Of a stretch of 49,348 bases of DNA, positions 21,880 through 29,926 are shown piece by piece. The number at the start of each line of letters is the position of its first letter. Position 1 is the first letter of the stretch. The notes under the pieces were generated by a model. The model ran no database searches and was not told the origin of the DNA. It worked only from the letters and a program-made list of their open reading frames with translations. A program made the position numbers and the translations under genes. The DNA is taken from positions 1-49,348 of the forward strand of contig NZ_QUAK01000121.1 in assembly GCF_003429565.1 (NCBI RefSeq), written 5' to 3'. This DNA is from Streptomyces triticagri. GTDB taxonomy: Bacteria > Actinomycetota > Actinomycetes > Streptomycetales > Streptomycetaceae.

Positions 21880-22935
21880 CTACGGCGTCGTCGCAACCTT
21901 GATCTTGCCGTCGATGATGTCCTGCTTCGCCGCGTCGACCGCCGCCTCGAGCCCCTCGATCTCGCCGAACTTCGGGTTCGAGTCCGTGACCCCGACGCCG
22001 TCCTCCTTGAGCGAGAACCGCTGCTCACCGGTCAGCGGCTTCCCGTCCTCGACCGACTTGGCGAGCGAGTACACCGCACCGCCCACGTCCTTCGTCGCCG
22101 AGGTCAGGATGTAGCTCTTGTACGCGGCCAGGGCCTTCTGCTCGTACTGGTCCGAGTCCACCCCGATGGCCCACTTCTTGGCCTTCGCCGCGGCCTCGAT
22201 CACGCCCTGACCGGACAGGCCCGCGGCCTGGTAGATGACGTCGGCGCCCTTCTCCAGCTGCGCCTCGGCGGCCGCCTTGCCCTTGTCCGGGCTGGAGAAG
22301 CCGCCCTCCTCGGCGGTCTCGGTGAGGTACTGGGTGATGACCTTGGCCTTCGGGTCGGTGTCCTTGACGCCCTGCGCGAAACCGGCCTCGAACTTGTGGA
22401 TCAGCGGGACGTCCACACCGCCGACGAAGCCGACCGTCTTGGACTTGGTCGCCTTCGCCGCGGCGACGCCGGCCAGGTACGAGCCCTGCTCCTCGTTGAA
22501 GACGAGGGCCGCGACGTTCTCCGCCTTGACCGTGGCGTCGTCGACGATGCCGAAGGTGGTGTCCGGGTAGGCGGCGGCGGCCTCCTTGGTGGCGTTGGCG
22601 TAGATGAAGCCGATGCCGACCACCGGGTCGTAGCCCTGCTTGGCCAGCTGCTTCAGTCGCTGGACCTTGTCCGCGTCGGACTCGCCGTCCTTGGGTTCGA
22701 CGGCGGTGCCCTTGTAGCCGAACTCCTTCTGGGCCTGCTTGAGGCCGGCGGCCGCGGCGTCGTTGAAGGACTGGTCGCCCTCGCCGCCGATGTCGTACGC
22801 GATGGCCATGCCCTTGGACTTGCCGTCGTCGTCGGAGTCGCCGGAGTCTGAGCTGGTGCCGCCGCAGGCGGTGGCGGCCAGGGCAAGGAGCGCGACGGAG
22901 GCCGCGGCTCGGGTGAACCTCGTAATCGGACGCAT
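21880..22935 (-). CDS. BMP-family nucleoside-binding lipoprotein, copy 2
   Basis: A 351-residue lipoprotein, the same length as copy 1 and strongly similar along its whole length (for instance the shared GFVGGVDVPLIHKFEAGFAQ and the EEGGFSSPDKGKAAAEAQLE block). Signal MRPITRFTRAAASVALLALA and lipobox ATAC with the Cys at residue 24. Divergence is concentrated in the leader, the linker after the Cys and the C-terminal 60 residues. It has its own promoter with the shared operator word and its own repeat block behind it. It is not followed by another transporter, so it probably shares the ATPase and permeases with copy 1, perhaps binding a different set of nucleosides. Confidence 0.95.
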   Translation of the reverse strand: MRPITRFTRAAASVALLALAATACGGTSSDSGDSDDDGKSKGMAIAYDIGGEGDQSFNDAAAAGLKQAQKEFGYKGTAVEPKDGESDADKVQRLKQLAKQGYDPVVGIGFIYANATKEAAAAYPDTTFGIVDDATVKAENVAALVFNEEQGSYLAGVAAAKATKSKTVGFVGGVDVPLIHKFEAGFAQGVKDTDPKAKVITQYLTETAEEGGFSSPDKGKAAAEAQLEKGADVIYQAAGLSGQGVIEAAAKAKKWAIGVDSDQYEQKALAAYKSYILTSATKDVGGAVYSLAKSVEDGKPLTGEQRFSLKEDGVGVTDSNPKFGEIEGLEAAVDAAKQDIIDGKIKVATTP

Positions 22936-22983
22936 CAGTGGCACTCCCTCTCAACAGCCCCTGGCCCTCGCCAAGTTCGGCGC

Positions 22984-23012
22984 ACTGTAACGCGCGTAGA
23001 AATGGGGTGGAA
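22984..23012 (-). promoter_or_regulatory. Promoter and candidate operator of BMP copy 2
   Basis: On the minus strand: TTCCAC (23012-23007), a 17-bp spacer ending TTCTACGCGCGT, then TACAGT (22989-22984) and GCG. Geometry is the same as at copy 1. Predicted leader about 42 bases with GGGAG before the ATG at 22935. Confidence 0.7.
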
Positions 23013-23135
23013 CGAGGGTTGGGTGTTCCGTTATCGAACCGTGGTTCGTGGACCTCCGTTTTTGCATCATGCGCCGCCCCGCGCGGGACCGCATCTTTCC
23101 GCCGCTCGGGCACGCCCTTCAGCCCGTTCAGGGCA

Positions 23136-23230
23136 AATCTCAGCCGGTCCGGCGCTTGAGGACGAGGCCGTCCAGGCCAAGAAAAGAGCCCGTCCGGCGA
23201 TTGAGGACGAGGCCGCCAGGCCAACATTCA
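23136..23230. repeat. Tandem copies of the GTCCGGCG-TTGAGGAC repeat
   Basis: Two further copies of the 44-bp type unit (GCCGGTCCGGCGCTTGAGGA and GCCCGTCCGGCGATTGAGGA, each followed by the CGAGGCCG..CCAGGCCAA part) lead into the 92-bp element. Confidence 0.8.
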
Positions 23231-23322
23231 GCCCGTCCGGCGCTTGAGGACGAGGCCGCCAGGCCGACGCCTGGAACCGCAACGGCCCTGAACGGGCCTC
23301 GTCCTCAAACGCCGGACGGGCT
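23231..23322. repeat. 92-bp MITE-like inverted-repeat element, copy B
   Basis: The terminal 27 bases are inverted with one mismatch. Inner hairpins are CCAGGC-CGAC-GCCTGG and GGCCC-TGAAC-GGGCC, so a transcript could fold as a cloverleaf. Immediately followed by more half copies (GATGTCCTCAAACGCCGGAC at about 23328 and 23376). Confidence 0.85.
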
Positions 23323-23403
23323 GAAAGATGTCCTCAAACGCCGGACCGGCTGGATTGGCCCTGAACGGGCCGAAAGATGTCCTCAAACGCCGGACGGGCT
23401 GAA

Positions 23404-23565
23404 GATGCCGGACGGGCTGATGTTGCCGAACCGGCTGAAGTCACCGAACCGGCGGGAGTTGCCGGACAGGCGGCAGCTGCCGAACCGGCTGAAGTCGCCG
23501 GACGGGCGGGAGTTGCCGGACAGGCTGAAGACGGTGGACAGGCTCAAGACGGCGGACCGGATTAC
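23404..23565. repeat. 18-bp degenerate tandem repeat, nine units
   Basis: Nine consecutive 18-base units of the type GTTGCCGAACCGGCTGAA, ending at the stop codon of the amidohydrolase gene. Read as protein it would give hexapeptide repeats on either strand, but there is no start signal, so it is best seen as amplified intergenic repeat. Confidence 0.8.
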
Positions 23566-24782
23566 GTGTCCAGTAGCGCCGCCGCTGTGAAGAGTTCCAC
23601 GCCGACGGGGATGGCCGCCTCGTCCGCATCGAAATCCCCCCGGTGCAGGTCGCGGCGCGACGTGTCGCCCGGGGGACGGACCCCGAGGCGCGCCATGGAG
23701 CCCGGGACGTGCTCGAGGTACCAGGAGAAGTCCTCGCCACCGAGGCTCTGCTCCGTGTCCTCCACGGAGTGGACCCCGCGGCGCAGAGCCATCGCATCGC
23801 GCAGGAGGTCCGTGACCGCCGGGTCGTTGACCACCGGCGGGACGCCGCGGATGTAGTTGATCTCGGACTTCGCACGGTGCAGGTCCGCGATCTCCTGGAT
23901 CGCCCCGTGCACCAGGTCCGGCGCCTGCCGCCACGCGTCCAGGTCGAGGCAGCGGACCGTACCGGAGAGCTCCGCGTGCTGCGGGATGACGTTGCAGGCG
24001 TGCCCGGACTCGATACGGCCCCAGGTCACCGCGAGTCCGGAGCGCGCGTCGATCCGACGGGCGACGAGCGCCGGCACGTCGGTGACCACCTTGGCGGCGG
24101 CCGTCACCAGGTCCGTGGTGAGGTGCGGGCGCGCGGTGTGGCCGCCGGGCCCGTCGAGGGAGACCTCGAGGCGGTCGCAGGCGGAGGTGATCGGGCCGTG
24201 CCGCAGACCGATCCGGCCCGCGTCGACCTTCGGGTCGCAGTGCACGCCGATGATGCGGCCGACCCCGTCCAGCGCGCCCGACTCGATCGCCTCGGAGGCC
24301 CCGCCGGGCAGCACCTCCTCCGCGGGCTGGAAGATCAGCCGTACCGGCCGCGGCAGCCGGCCCGCGGCGTGCAGCGCGGCGAGGACGAGGCCCGCGCCGA
24401 GCACGACGGTGGTGTGGATGTCGTGGCCGCAGGCGTGTGCGCGGTCCGGGACGGTGGAGCGGTAGGGCACGTCCTTGGTGTCCGGGATGGGCAGGGCGTC
24501 GATGTCCGCGCGGATCGCCAGCATCGGGCGCCCGCCGTCCGGATCGCCGATGTCGCACAGGAGCCCGGTCCCGGTGTCGAGTACGCGGGGGGCGAGGCCG
24601 GCCCGCTCGAGCCGCTCCTTGATCGCCGCGGTGGTACGGAACTCCTGGTTCCCGAGCTCGGGGTGCATGTGCAAGTCGCGGCGGAAGGCGATGAGTTCGG
24701 CGCGCAGGCCGTCCGGGAGCGCGCCGGGGAGATCGGCTCCGGGCGCGGACTCGGCTTCCGAGGGGTCCGACTCGCGGGACAT
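23562..24782 (-). CDS. M20-family amidohydrolase
   Basis: A 406-residue metallopeptidase-fold amidohydrolase of the M20D group (N-acyl-amino-acid or aminoacylase-like). Metal-binding motifs: AFRRDLHMHPELGNQEFRT near the start, HACGHDIHTT with metal ligands Cys/His/Asp, FQPAEEVLPGGASEAIESG with the catalytic Glu-Glu, and SLGGEDFSWYLEHVPG near the end with the last ligand region. The ATG at 24782 is preferred; GTG 24794 is in frame. The TAA stop lies at the edge of the 18-bp repeats. No direct link to the nucleoside operon or to the wall-polymer genes is visible, and a separate promoter is likely. Confidence 0.9.
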   Translation of the reverse strand: MSRESDPSEAESAPGADLPGALPDGLRAELIAFRRDLHMHPELGNQEFRTTAAIKERLERAGLAPRVLDTGTGLLCDIGDPDGGRPMLAIRADIDALPIPDTKDVPYRSTVPDRAHACGHDIHTTVVLGAGLVLAALHAAGRLPRPVRLIFQPAEEVLPGGASEAIESGALDGVGRIIGVHCDPKVDAGRIGLRHGPITSACDRLEVSLDGPGGHTARPHLTTDLVTAAAKVVTDVPALVARRIDARSGLAVTWGRIESGHACNVIPQHAELSGTVRCLDLDAWRQAPDLVHGAIQEIADLHRAKSEINYIRGVPPVVNDPAVTDLLRDAMALRRGVHSVEDTEQSLGGEDFSWYLEHVPGSMARLGVRPPGDTSRRDLHRGDFDADEAAIPVGVELFTAAALLDT

Positions 24783-24818
24783 CAGTTGGTTCACCCTGTG
24801 AAGGGTAGGCCGATGCAG

Positions 24819-24832
24819 GGGTCAACTGACCC
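24819..24832. promoter_or_regulatory. GGGTCA-AC-TGACCC inverted repeat before the amidohydrolase
   Basis: Perfect 6-bp arms with a 2-base centre, 37 bases upstream of the chosen amidohydrolase start. TTGACC on the minus strand is part of it and could be a -35. A dimeric regulator might bind here. Confidence 0.4.
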
Positions 24833-24930
24833 ACGATCAACAAAAGTTCAGCCGGATTGGCGTAAGAAAGTGGGCCCGGTGGTGCATGGCCTCGGACGCA
24901 GAAGGGTATGCCGTTTTATTTGCCTCCTGG

Positions 24931-26109
24931 TCACACCGTGCGTACGGACTGGAGTCGGTGCACGTCACGGGCGGTGCCGGTGACGCCGGACAGGAAGCCC
25001 TGGGCGCGTGGGGACGCATGTTCGGTCAGCCAGTCCGGGTCGATGTCGCAGACGGCGACCTCCACGCCGGTTCCGGCGAGTGCCAGCGGCAGGGTGTGCA
25101 CGACGGTCGACGGGAAGCTGAGGATCGTACGGCCTATCGGGCCGCGGCGGGCGATCAGTTCGAGCGGCAGGTCGGGGCGTACGACTTCGAGTCCGGTCTC
25201 GGTGGCGAGGCGGCGCAGCTTCTCGGCGCTCTCGCGGCGGTGCGCGAAGTAGCGGGTGGCCCGGTGGTCGCGGGCCAGCGAGGCGACCGCCTCCAGATAG
25301 CGGTCCGGGTCGACAACTCCCGTCTCCACCAAGGACGTTCCCACCAGATCGGCGCTGCGGGTGATGCGCGGCGGGCCGAACCGGGCGCGGGTCCAGGCGA
25401 AGGCGTTGGGCGTGACGGTCACCTCGGGCGGCGGTTCGACCGGCATCGAGGAGAACACCTCGACCGTACGGGCGTCGGAGGGGGTGAGCCTGCGGCGCGC
25501 GCGGGTCGCGAACGGCGCGAAGGCCAGATCCCGCGCGCCGGGCCGGCCGCCGCTCCGGTGCCAGCGCACCAGGCGTTCCCCGCGGGCGAGTTGGGCGATG
25601 AACTCCATGGTGGCGGTGCCGTCGTCGACCACCACGAGCTCGTCGGCGCGGGTGATGGTCAGCAGCAGCTGTACGTACCGGGAGAAGGGGTCGCCGATGA
25701 CGATGCGCCGGGCCCGGCGGAGTTCGGCGGCGAGTGAGCCGATGGTGCGCAGGGGCGCGGTGGCGCCGCCGCGCGCCTCCTCCCAGCGCACCCGCATGCC
25801 CTCGTCGCGGGCGAGTTCGGACATCCGGCGGAGCTGGCCGCGGGTCATGGGGTCGGTGGGGGCGAGGACCACGACGGTGGGGGGTGGCGGCCCGCTGTCC
25901 GCGGCCGGTTCGGGCGTCCGCGCGCGCTCGGCCGGTTCGGCGGCCGGTGCCCGCAGGGTGTCGGCGTGCGCCCACTCCAGGACGTTGAGCAGTTGGACGG
26001 GGCTCTCCACGAAGGCGAGCGTCCCGCCGCCGGACGCCCCGCTGCCGGGGGCGGTGGACACGGGCCCGGCAGCGCCGGCGGTGCCGGGCCCGTGGGGGGT
26101 GGGCTTCAC
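24931..26109 (-). CDS. Polysialyltransferase-like glycosyltransferase
   Basis: A 392-residue protein that looks like a member of the bacterial sialyltransferase/polysialyltransferase (GT52/GT38-like) group. It begins TLAFVESPVQLLNVLEWAH, the N-terminal pattern of such enzymes (substrate loops after the first strand). VVVDDGTATMEF gives the D/E-D/E-G motif and ILSFPSTVVHTLPLAL resembles the Ser-Ser/Thr motif; the HP motif is not clear (YFAHRRES). It starts 14 bases after the stop of the NeuB gene and is co-transcribed with it. Probable role: transferring CMP-activated nonulosonic acid to a wall-polymer acceptor. GTG start with a weak binding site. Confidence 0.65.
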   Translation of the reverse strand: MKPTPHGPGTAGAAGPVSTAPGSGASGGGTLAFVESPVQLLNVLEWAHADTLRAPAAEPAERARTPEPAADSGPPPPTVVVLAPTDPMTRGQLRRMSELARDEGMRVRWEEARGGATAPLRTIGSLAAELRRARRIVIGDPFSRYVQLLLTITRADELVVVDDGTATMEFIAQLARGERLVRWHRSGGRPGARDLAFAPFATRARRRLTPSDARTVEVFSSMPVEPPPEVTVTPNAFAWTRARFGPPRITRSADLVGTSLVETGVVDPDRYLEAVASLARDHRATRYFAHRRESAEKLRRLATETGLEVVRPDLPLELIARRGPIGRTILSFPSTVVHTLPLALAGTGVEVAVCDIDPDWLTEHASPRAQGFLSGVTGTARDVHRLQSVRTV

Positions 26110-26123
26110 CGTGCGGGTTCCGT

Positions 26124-27068
26124 TCAGACCGCGACGGGCTCGGGGGCCTGCGCGGACTCGGCGCCGGACTCCGCATCGGCGACGACGCCCGGGACGCGGC
26201 GCAGCTTCTTCATCGGGCCGAGCTCCGACTCGTACACCTTCTTGACGCCGTCACCGAGGGAGGCCTCGATGGTGCGGATGTCGCGGACCAGGCGGGTCAG
26301 GCCTCCCGGCTCGACGGAGGCGGCCTGGTCGGAGCCCCACATGGCGCGGTCGAGGGTGATGTGCCGCTCGACGAAGGCGGCGCCGAGTGCGACGGCGGCG
26401 AGGGTGGTCTGCAGGCCGGTCTCGTGGCCGGAGTAGCCGATCGGGACGTTCGGGTACTCGTCCTTGAGGGTGTTGATGACCCGCAGGTTGAGCTCCTCGG
26501 CCTTCGCCGGGTACGTCGAAGTGGCGTGGCAGAGCAGGATGTTGTCGGAGCCGAGCACCTCGACCGCGTGCCGGATCTGCTTCGGCGTCGACATTCCGGT
26601 GGACAGGATGATGGTGCGGCCGGTGGCGCGCAGGGTGCGGAGCAGCTCGTCGTCGGTGAGCGAGGCGGAGGCGACCTTGTGGGCCGGCACGTCGAACTTC
26701 TCCAGGAAGGCGACGGCCTCGGTGTCCCACGGGGACGCGAACCAATCGATGCCGCGCTTCCTGCAGTGCTCGTCGATGGCGCGGTACTCGTCCTCGCCGA
26801 ACTCGACGCGGTGACGGTAGTCGATGTACGTCATCCGGCCCCAGGGGGTGTCGCGCTCGATGTCCCACTGGTCGCGCGGGGTGCAGATCTCGGGGGTGCG
26901 CTTCTGGAACTTGACCGCGTCGCAGCCGGCTTCGGCGGCGGCGTCGATCAGGGCGAAGGCGTTGTCGAGGTCGCCGTTGTGGTTGATGCCGATCTCGCCG
27001 GTGACGTAGACGGGGCGGCCGGGGCCCGCGGTCTTGTTGCCGAGGGTGCGGAGGCGGGAGGTGCTCAT
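26124..27068 (-). CDS. N-acylneuraminate (Kdn) 9-phosphate synthase, NeuB family
   Basis: A 314-residue NeuB-type TIM-barrel synthase that condenses phosphoenolpyruvate with a hexose (here probably mannose 6-phosphate) to a nine-carbon ulosonic acid. Landmarks: VTGEIGINHNGDLDNAFALIDAA, CDAVKFQKRTPE, WFASPWDTEAVAFLEKF, ILSTGMSTPKQI, IGYSGHETGLQTTLAAVALGA. It ends soon after the barrel; the C-terminal SAF (antifreeze-like) domain present in many NeuB proteins is missing, and only an Ala/Glu-rich tail remains. In S. coelicolor the equivalent region is reported to make teichulosonic acid containing Kdn. Confidence 0.85.
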   Translation of the reverse strand: MSTSRLRTLGNKTAGPGRPVYVTGEIGINHNGDLDNAFALIDAAAEAGCDAVKFQKRTPEICTPRDQWDIERDTPWGRMTYIDYRHRVEFGEDEYRAIDEHCRKRGIDWFASPWDTEAVAFLEKFDVPAHKVASASLTDDELLRTLRATGRTIILSTGMSTPKQIRHAVEVLGSDNILLCHATSTYPAKAEELNLRVINTLKDEYPNVPIGYSGHETGLQTTLAAVALGAAFVERHITLDRAMWGSDQAASVEPGGLTRLVRDIRTIEASLGDGVKKVYESELGPMKKLRRVPGVVADAESGAESAQAPEPVAV

Positions 27069-27147
27069 GGTCTTCCTTACGTGAATGGGGTGGTGCGGGA
27101 AATCGGTCGGGGTAGGCCGCAGAGGGAGGGCCCGGGTGTCGGGGTCC

Positions 27148-28482
27148 TCAGAGGGAGGGCCCGAGGATCCAGGAGGCGATCTCCCGGATCGCGCCGTCGC
27201 CGCCGCGGCTTGTGGTGACGGCGCGGGCGGCGTCGCGTACGACGTCGTGGGCGCCGGCGACCGCGACCGGCCAGCCGACGAGGCCGAAGCAGGGCAGGTC
27301 GTTGACGTCGTTGCCGGCGTAGAGGACCCGCTCGGGGGCGATGCCCTGCTCGTCGCACCACTGCTTCAGTGCGAGGTCCTTGCGGTCGATGCCGTGCAGG
27401 ACGGGGATCTTGAGCTTCCGGGCGCGGGCGGCCACGACCGGGTTCTGCTCGGTGGACAGGATCAGGAGCGGCAGTCCGGCCCTGCGCAGGGCCGCGACGC
27501 CGAGTCCGTCGCCGCGGTGCACGGCGACGATCTCGCGGCCGTCGGCGTCGATCAGGACGCGGTCGTCGGTCTGGGTGCCGTCGAAGTCGATCACGATCGC
27601 GTCGATGTCGTCCCGGCCGGGGCGCTCGGCGAGTTCGGGCCGGTCGAGGAGCGGGGCGAGCGCGCGGGCCCTGGCCAGGTCGTGCGGGTCGTCGACCTCG
27701 AGGACCCGGGCCGGGTCGGTGCGCACCAGGTCGGTGCGGCCGAAGAACCGGTGCCTGTGCTCGCGGAAGCCGGCCGTGTCCATGGCGTAGGCGGCGCCGG
27801 TCTCGAGCAGGTCCTGCGGGCGGTCCTGGCGGCGCGGCCGGAAGGACTTGTCGTGGTTGACGCCGTAGCCGCCGAGGGCGGGCCGGCCGCCGGCGCCGGT
27901 CACAGCGGCTGCGGGGCGTACGGCTCCGGCGACGGCGCCCTGTGCGGCGACCGCGCGCGGCGGGCCGGAGGCCAGTTCGTCCGCGCTGTCGCGCCAGACG
28001 AATCCGTGGAAGGCGGCCACGGTGACCGCGGTGTCCGCGTCGCCCTCGGCGACCGCCGCCGCGACCGCGTCCACGTCCTCGCGGGCCAGGAACGGGCTGG
28101 TGCACTGCACGAGCAGCACCACGTCCACCGGGGAGCCGTGCAGCGCCTCGTGGGAGTCGAGCGCGTGCAGCACGGCGGCCTCGCTGCTCGCGGTGTCGCC
28201 GGCGATGGCGGCGGGCCTGAGCACCACCTCGGCGCCGGCCGCGCGGGCCACTTCGGCGATGGCCTGGTCGTCGGTGGACACCACCACGTCGGTGACCAGA
28301 CGGGTCGCCCGGCATTCGCGTACGGCACGGGCCACCAGGGGCACACCGGCGACGGGGGCGAGATTCTTGGCGGGCACACCCTTCGAGCCACCGCGCGCGG
28401 GGATCACCGCGAGCACGCGGCGGGGGCCCGCGCTGCCGGCCGGGCGGACGCCCGGATCGGCTGCGGGTTCCGGACTGGTCAT
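27148..28482 (-). CDS. CMP-nonulosonate synthetase fused to HAD phosphatase
   Basis: A 444-residue fusion. Residues 22-260 are a CMP-acylneuraminate cytidylyltransferase: VLAVIPARGGSKGVPAKNL (23-41), VVVSTDDQAIAEVARAAG, VVLLVQCTSPFL. Residues about 290-444 are a KdsC/NeuA-type HAD phosphatase: IDFDGTQTDD with nucleophile Asp299 and Asp301, LSTEQNPVVAARARKL, and YAGNDVNDLPCF with the magnesium Asp pair. The order suggests one protein that removes the 9-phosphate from the product of the NeuB-type synthase and activates the free acid with CTP. GGAG is 8 bases before the ATG. Confidence 0.9.
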   Translation of the reverse strand: MTSPEPAADPGVRPAGSAGPRRVLAVIPARGGSKGVPAKNLAPVAGVPLVARAVRECRATRLVTDVVVSTDDQAIAEVARAAGAEVVLRPAAIAGDTASSEAAVLHALDSHEALHGSPVDVVLLVQCTSPFLAREDVDAVAAAVAEGDADTAVTVAAFHGFVWRDSADELASGPPRAVAAQGAVAGAVRPAAAVTGAGGRPALGGYGVNHDKSFRPRRQDRPQDLLETGAAYAMDTAGFREHRHRFFGRTDLVRTDPARVLEVDDPHDLARARALAPLLDRPELAERPGRDDIDAIVIDFDGTQTDDRVLIDADGREIVAVHRGDGLGVAALRRAGLPLLILSTEQNPVVAARARKLKIPVLHGIDRKDLALKQWCDEQGIAPERVLYAGNDVNDLPCFGLVGWPVAVAGAHDVVRDAARAVTTSRGGDGAIREIASWILGPSL

Positions 28483-28567
28483 GGGCAGGTCTCCTTGGCG
28501 AAGGGGCGTGGGGGCTACGGACGGGGAGGGGTCGGCGAGTCCTATGAACGGGCCGGGCGCAGGCTGC

Positions 28568-29926
28568 TCACAGCTCCCCCATCCGCCGGATGACCGGCGC
28601 GACGCGCTGTACGCCGTGCCGGTACGCGCCGCGTGCCGCGTCCCGCATCGCGCCGCGCACCGCGCGGCGTACGCCGGAGACCTCGGTGTTCGCGGGCGCG
28701 CCGGGCAGGGGTGCGCCGTCGGGGGCGAGGTGGTGGCGGGCGAGGATGCCGGGCTGGTAGCCGGGGGCGGTGACGGGTGTGTAGTACGGGGCCAGGGGCG
28801 GGAGTTCGGGCCGGGCGCGCAGCTCCGCGACGCGCTCGCGGGCCGCGTCGAAGGCGTGCGCGTAGTCGCCGTCGGACGCGACGCCCTGCCGGGCCAGCCA
28901 GTGCGCGTCCGGCTCGGGCACATGTCCGGCGTCGAGCTGGTCGAAGGAGGCGAGGCAGCCGGAGCCGATGAAGTGGTGGTTGCCCAGCGTCTCGCGGATG
29001 CCGACGTCGGTGAGGATCGCGGTGGGGATGCGCCGGTGCAGGGACTCCAGGGCAGCCGTCGAGGAGACGGTCACCAGGAGGTCGGTGCGGTCCAGGACCT
29101 CGCCCATGTGCCCGTACACCAGACGGAGGTTGGGCGGCAGGCCGCCCGCCTTCTGCGCCAGCTTCTGGTACGGGAGTTCCTCGATGTGCGTGGTGTGCTC
29201 GCCGGGGCGCGAGCGGAGCTTGAGCAGCACCTCGCGGGCGGGGTGCCGCTGCGCGTGCCGGATCAGCCGGCCGAGGAGGTGGCTGCGGTCGGCGCGGGTC
29301 ACCGGCACGGACGGCTGCGCGGCGAAGACGACGGTGTACGGGATGTGCGGGTCGTGCTGGTCGTGCTGGTCGTGCTGGTCGTGCGGGGCGTATCGCTCGC
29401 CGCCGAGGAAGGGCAGCGCCGTCTCCACCACGCTCGACGCGTCCGCGCCCACGCCCTCGTACACCGCGCGGAAACGCTCCGCGTCCTGGCGGGAGTTGGC
29501 GAGTACGACATCGGCTCCGTGCCGAAGGAGCAGTCCGTCGGCGAGCTTCTCGTAGACGACCCCGACATAGCCGGTGACGACGACGGGCCGGCGGGCACGG
29601 CCGCGCCAGGCGTGCGCGAGCCCGTGCAGCATGGCCTGCACTCCCCCGCCGACCAGGGCCAGGACCACCACGTCGTACGGTTCCTCGCGCAGCGCCTCGA
29701 GGAATTCGACCCCGGTGACCTCGCGCAGGGTGTCGGCGCGCACGCCGACCTCGGTCAGCTGGCGCGGGGTGGGCGTCGCCCGGCCGCGCAGCAGATAGCC
29801 GTCGAGGGCGGGGACGGGCGCGGAGTCCGCCGCGAGGATGCGGTGCGCGGTGAGCGCGCCCCACTTCCAGCGGGTGTCGGAGTCGGCGAGCACGGCGACC
29901 CGTGGCTTCCTGTCGGTACTTGGCAC
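28568..29926 (-). CDS. DUF6716-type putative glycosyltransferase
   Basis: A 452-residue protein with a GT-B-like look. VAVLADSDTRWKWGALTAHRIL at the N-terminus, then VVVLALVGGGVQAMLHGLAHA and VLANSRQDAERF, and in the second half YTVVFAAQPSVPVTR, LLKLRSRPGEHTTH and LVTVSSTAALESLHRRIPTAIL, which resembles the donor-binding SS/T motif of polysialyltransferase-like enzymes. It is the first gene of the minus-strand wall-polymer operon. GTG 29926 was chosen because family members begin close to the KPRVAVLADSD strand. A HDQ tripeptide is repeated three times (29352-29387), encoded by tandem CTGGTCGTG units. Confidence 0.7.
   Translation of the reverse strand: MPSTDRKPRVAVLADSDTRWKWGALTAHRILAADSAPVPALDGYLLRGRATPTPRQLTEVGVRADTLREVTGVEFLEALREEPYDVVVLALVGGGVQAMLHGLAHAWRGRARRPVVVTGYVGVVYEKLADGLLLRHGADVVLANSRQDAERFRAVYEGVGADASSVVETALPFLGGERYAPHDQHDQHDQHDPHIPYTVVFAAQPSVPVTRADRSHLLGRLIRHAQRHPAREVLLKLRSRPGEHTTHIEELPYQKLAQKAGGLPPNLRLVYGHMGEVLDRTDLLVTVSSTAALESLHRRIPTAILTDVGIRETLGNHHFIGSGCLASFDQLDAGHVPEPDAHWLARQGVASDGDYAHAFDAARERVAELRARPELPPLAPYYTPVTAPGYQPGILARHHLAPDGAPLPGAPANTEVSGVRRAVRGAMRDAARGAYRHGVQRVAPVIRRMGEL

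Noticed and set aside
23048..23590. 180-residue plus-strand frame with hexapeptide repeats (LPDRLK type)
   Set aside because: No ribosome binding site, it starts within another promoter region, and it consists of intergenic repeats that also lie at 21599-21879.
28483..28923. N-terminal extension of the CMP-synthetase fusion
   Set aside because: Arg/Thr-rich, antisense to the DUF6716 gene, and a good ribosome binding site precedes the ATG at 28482.
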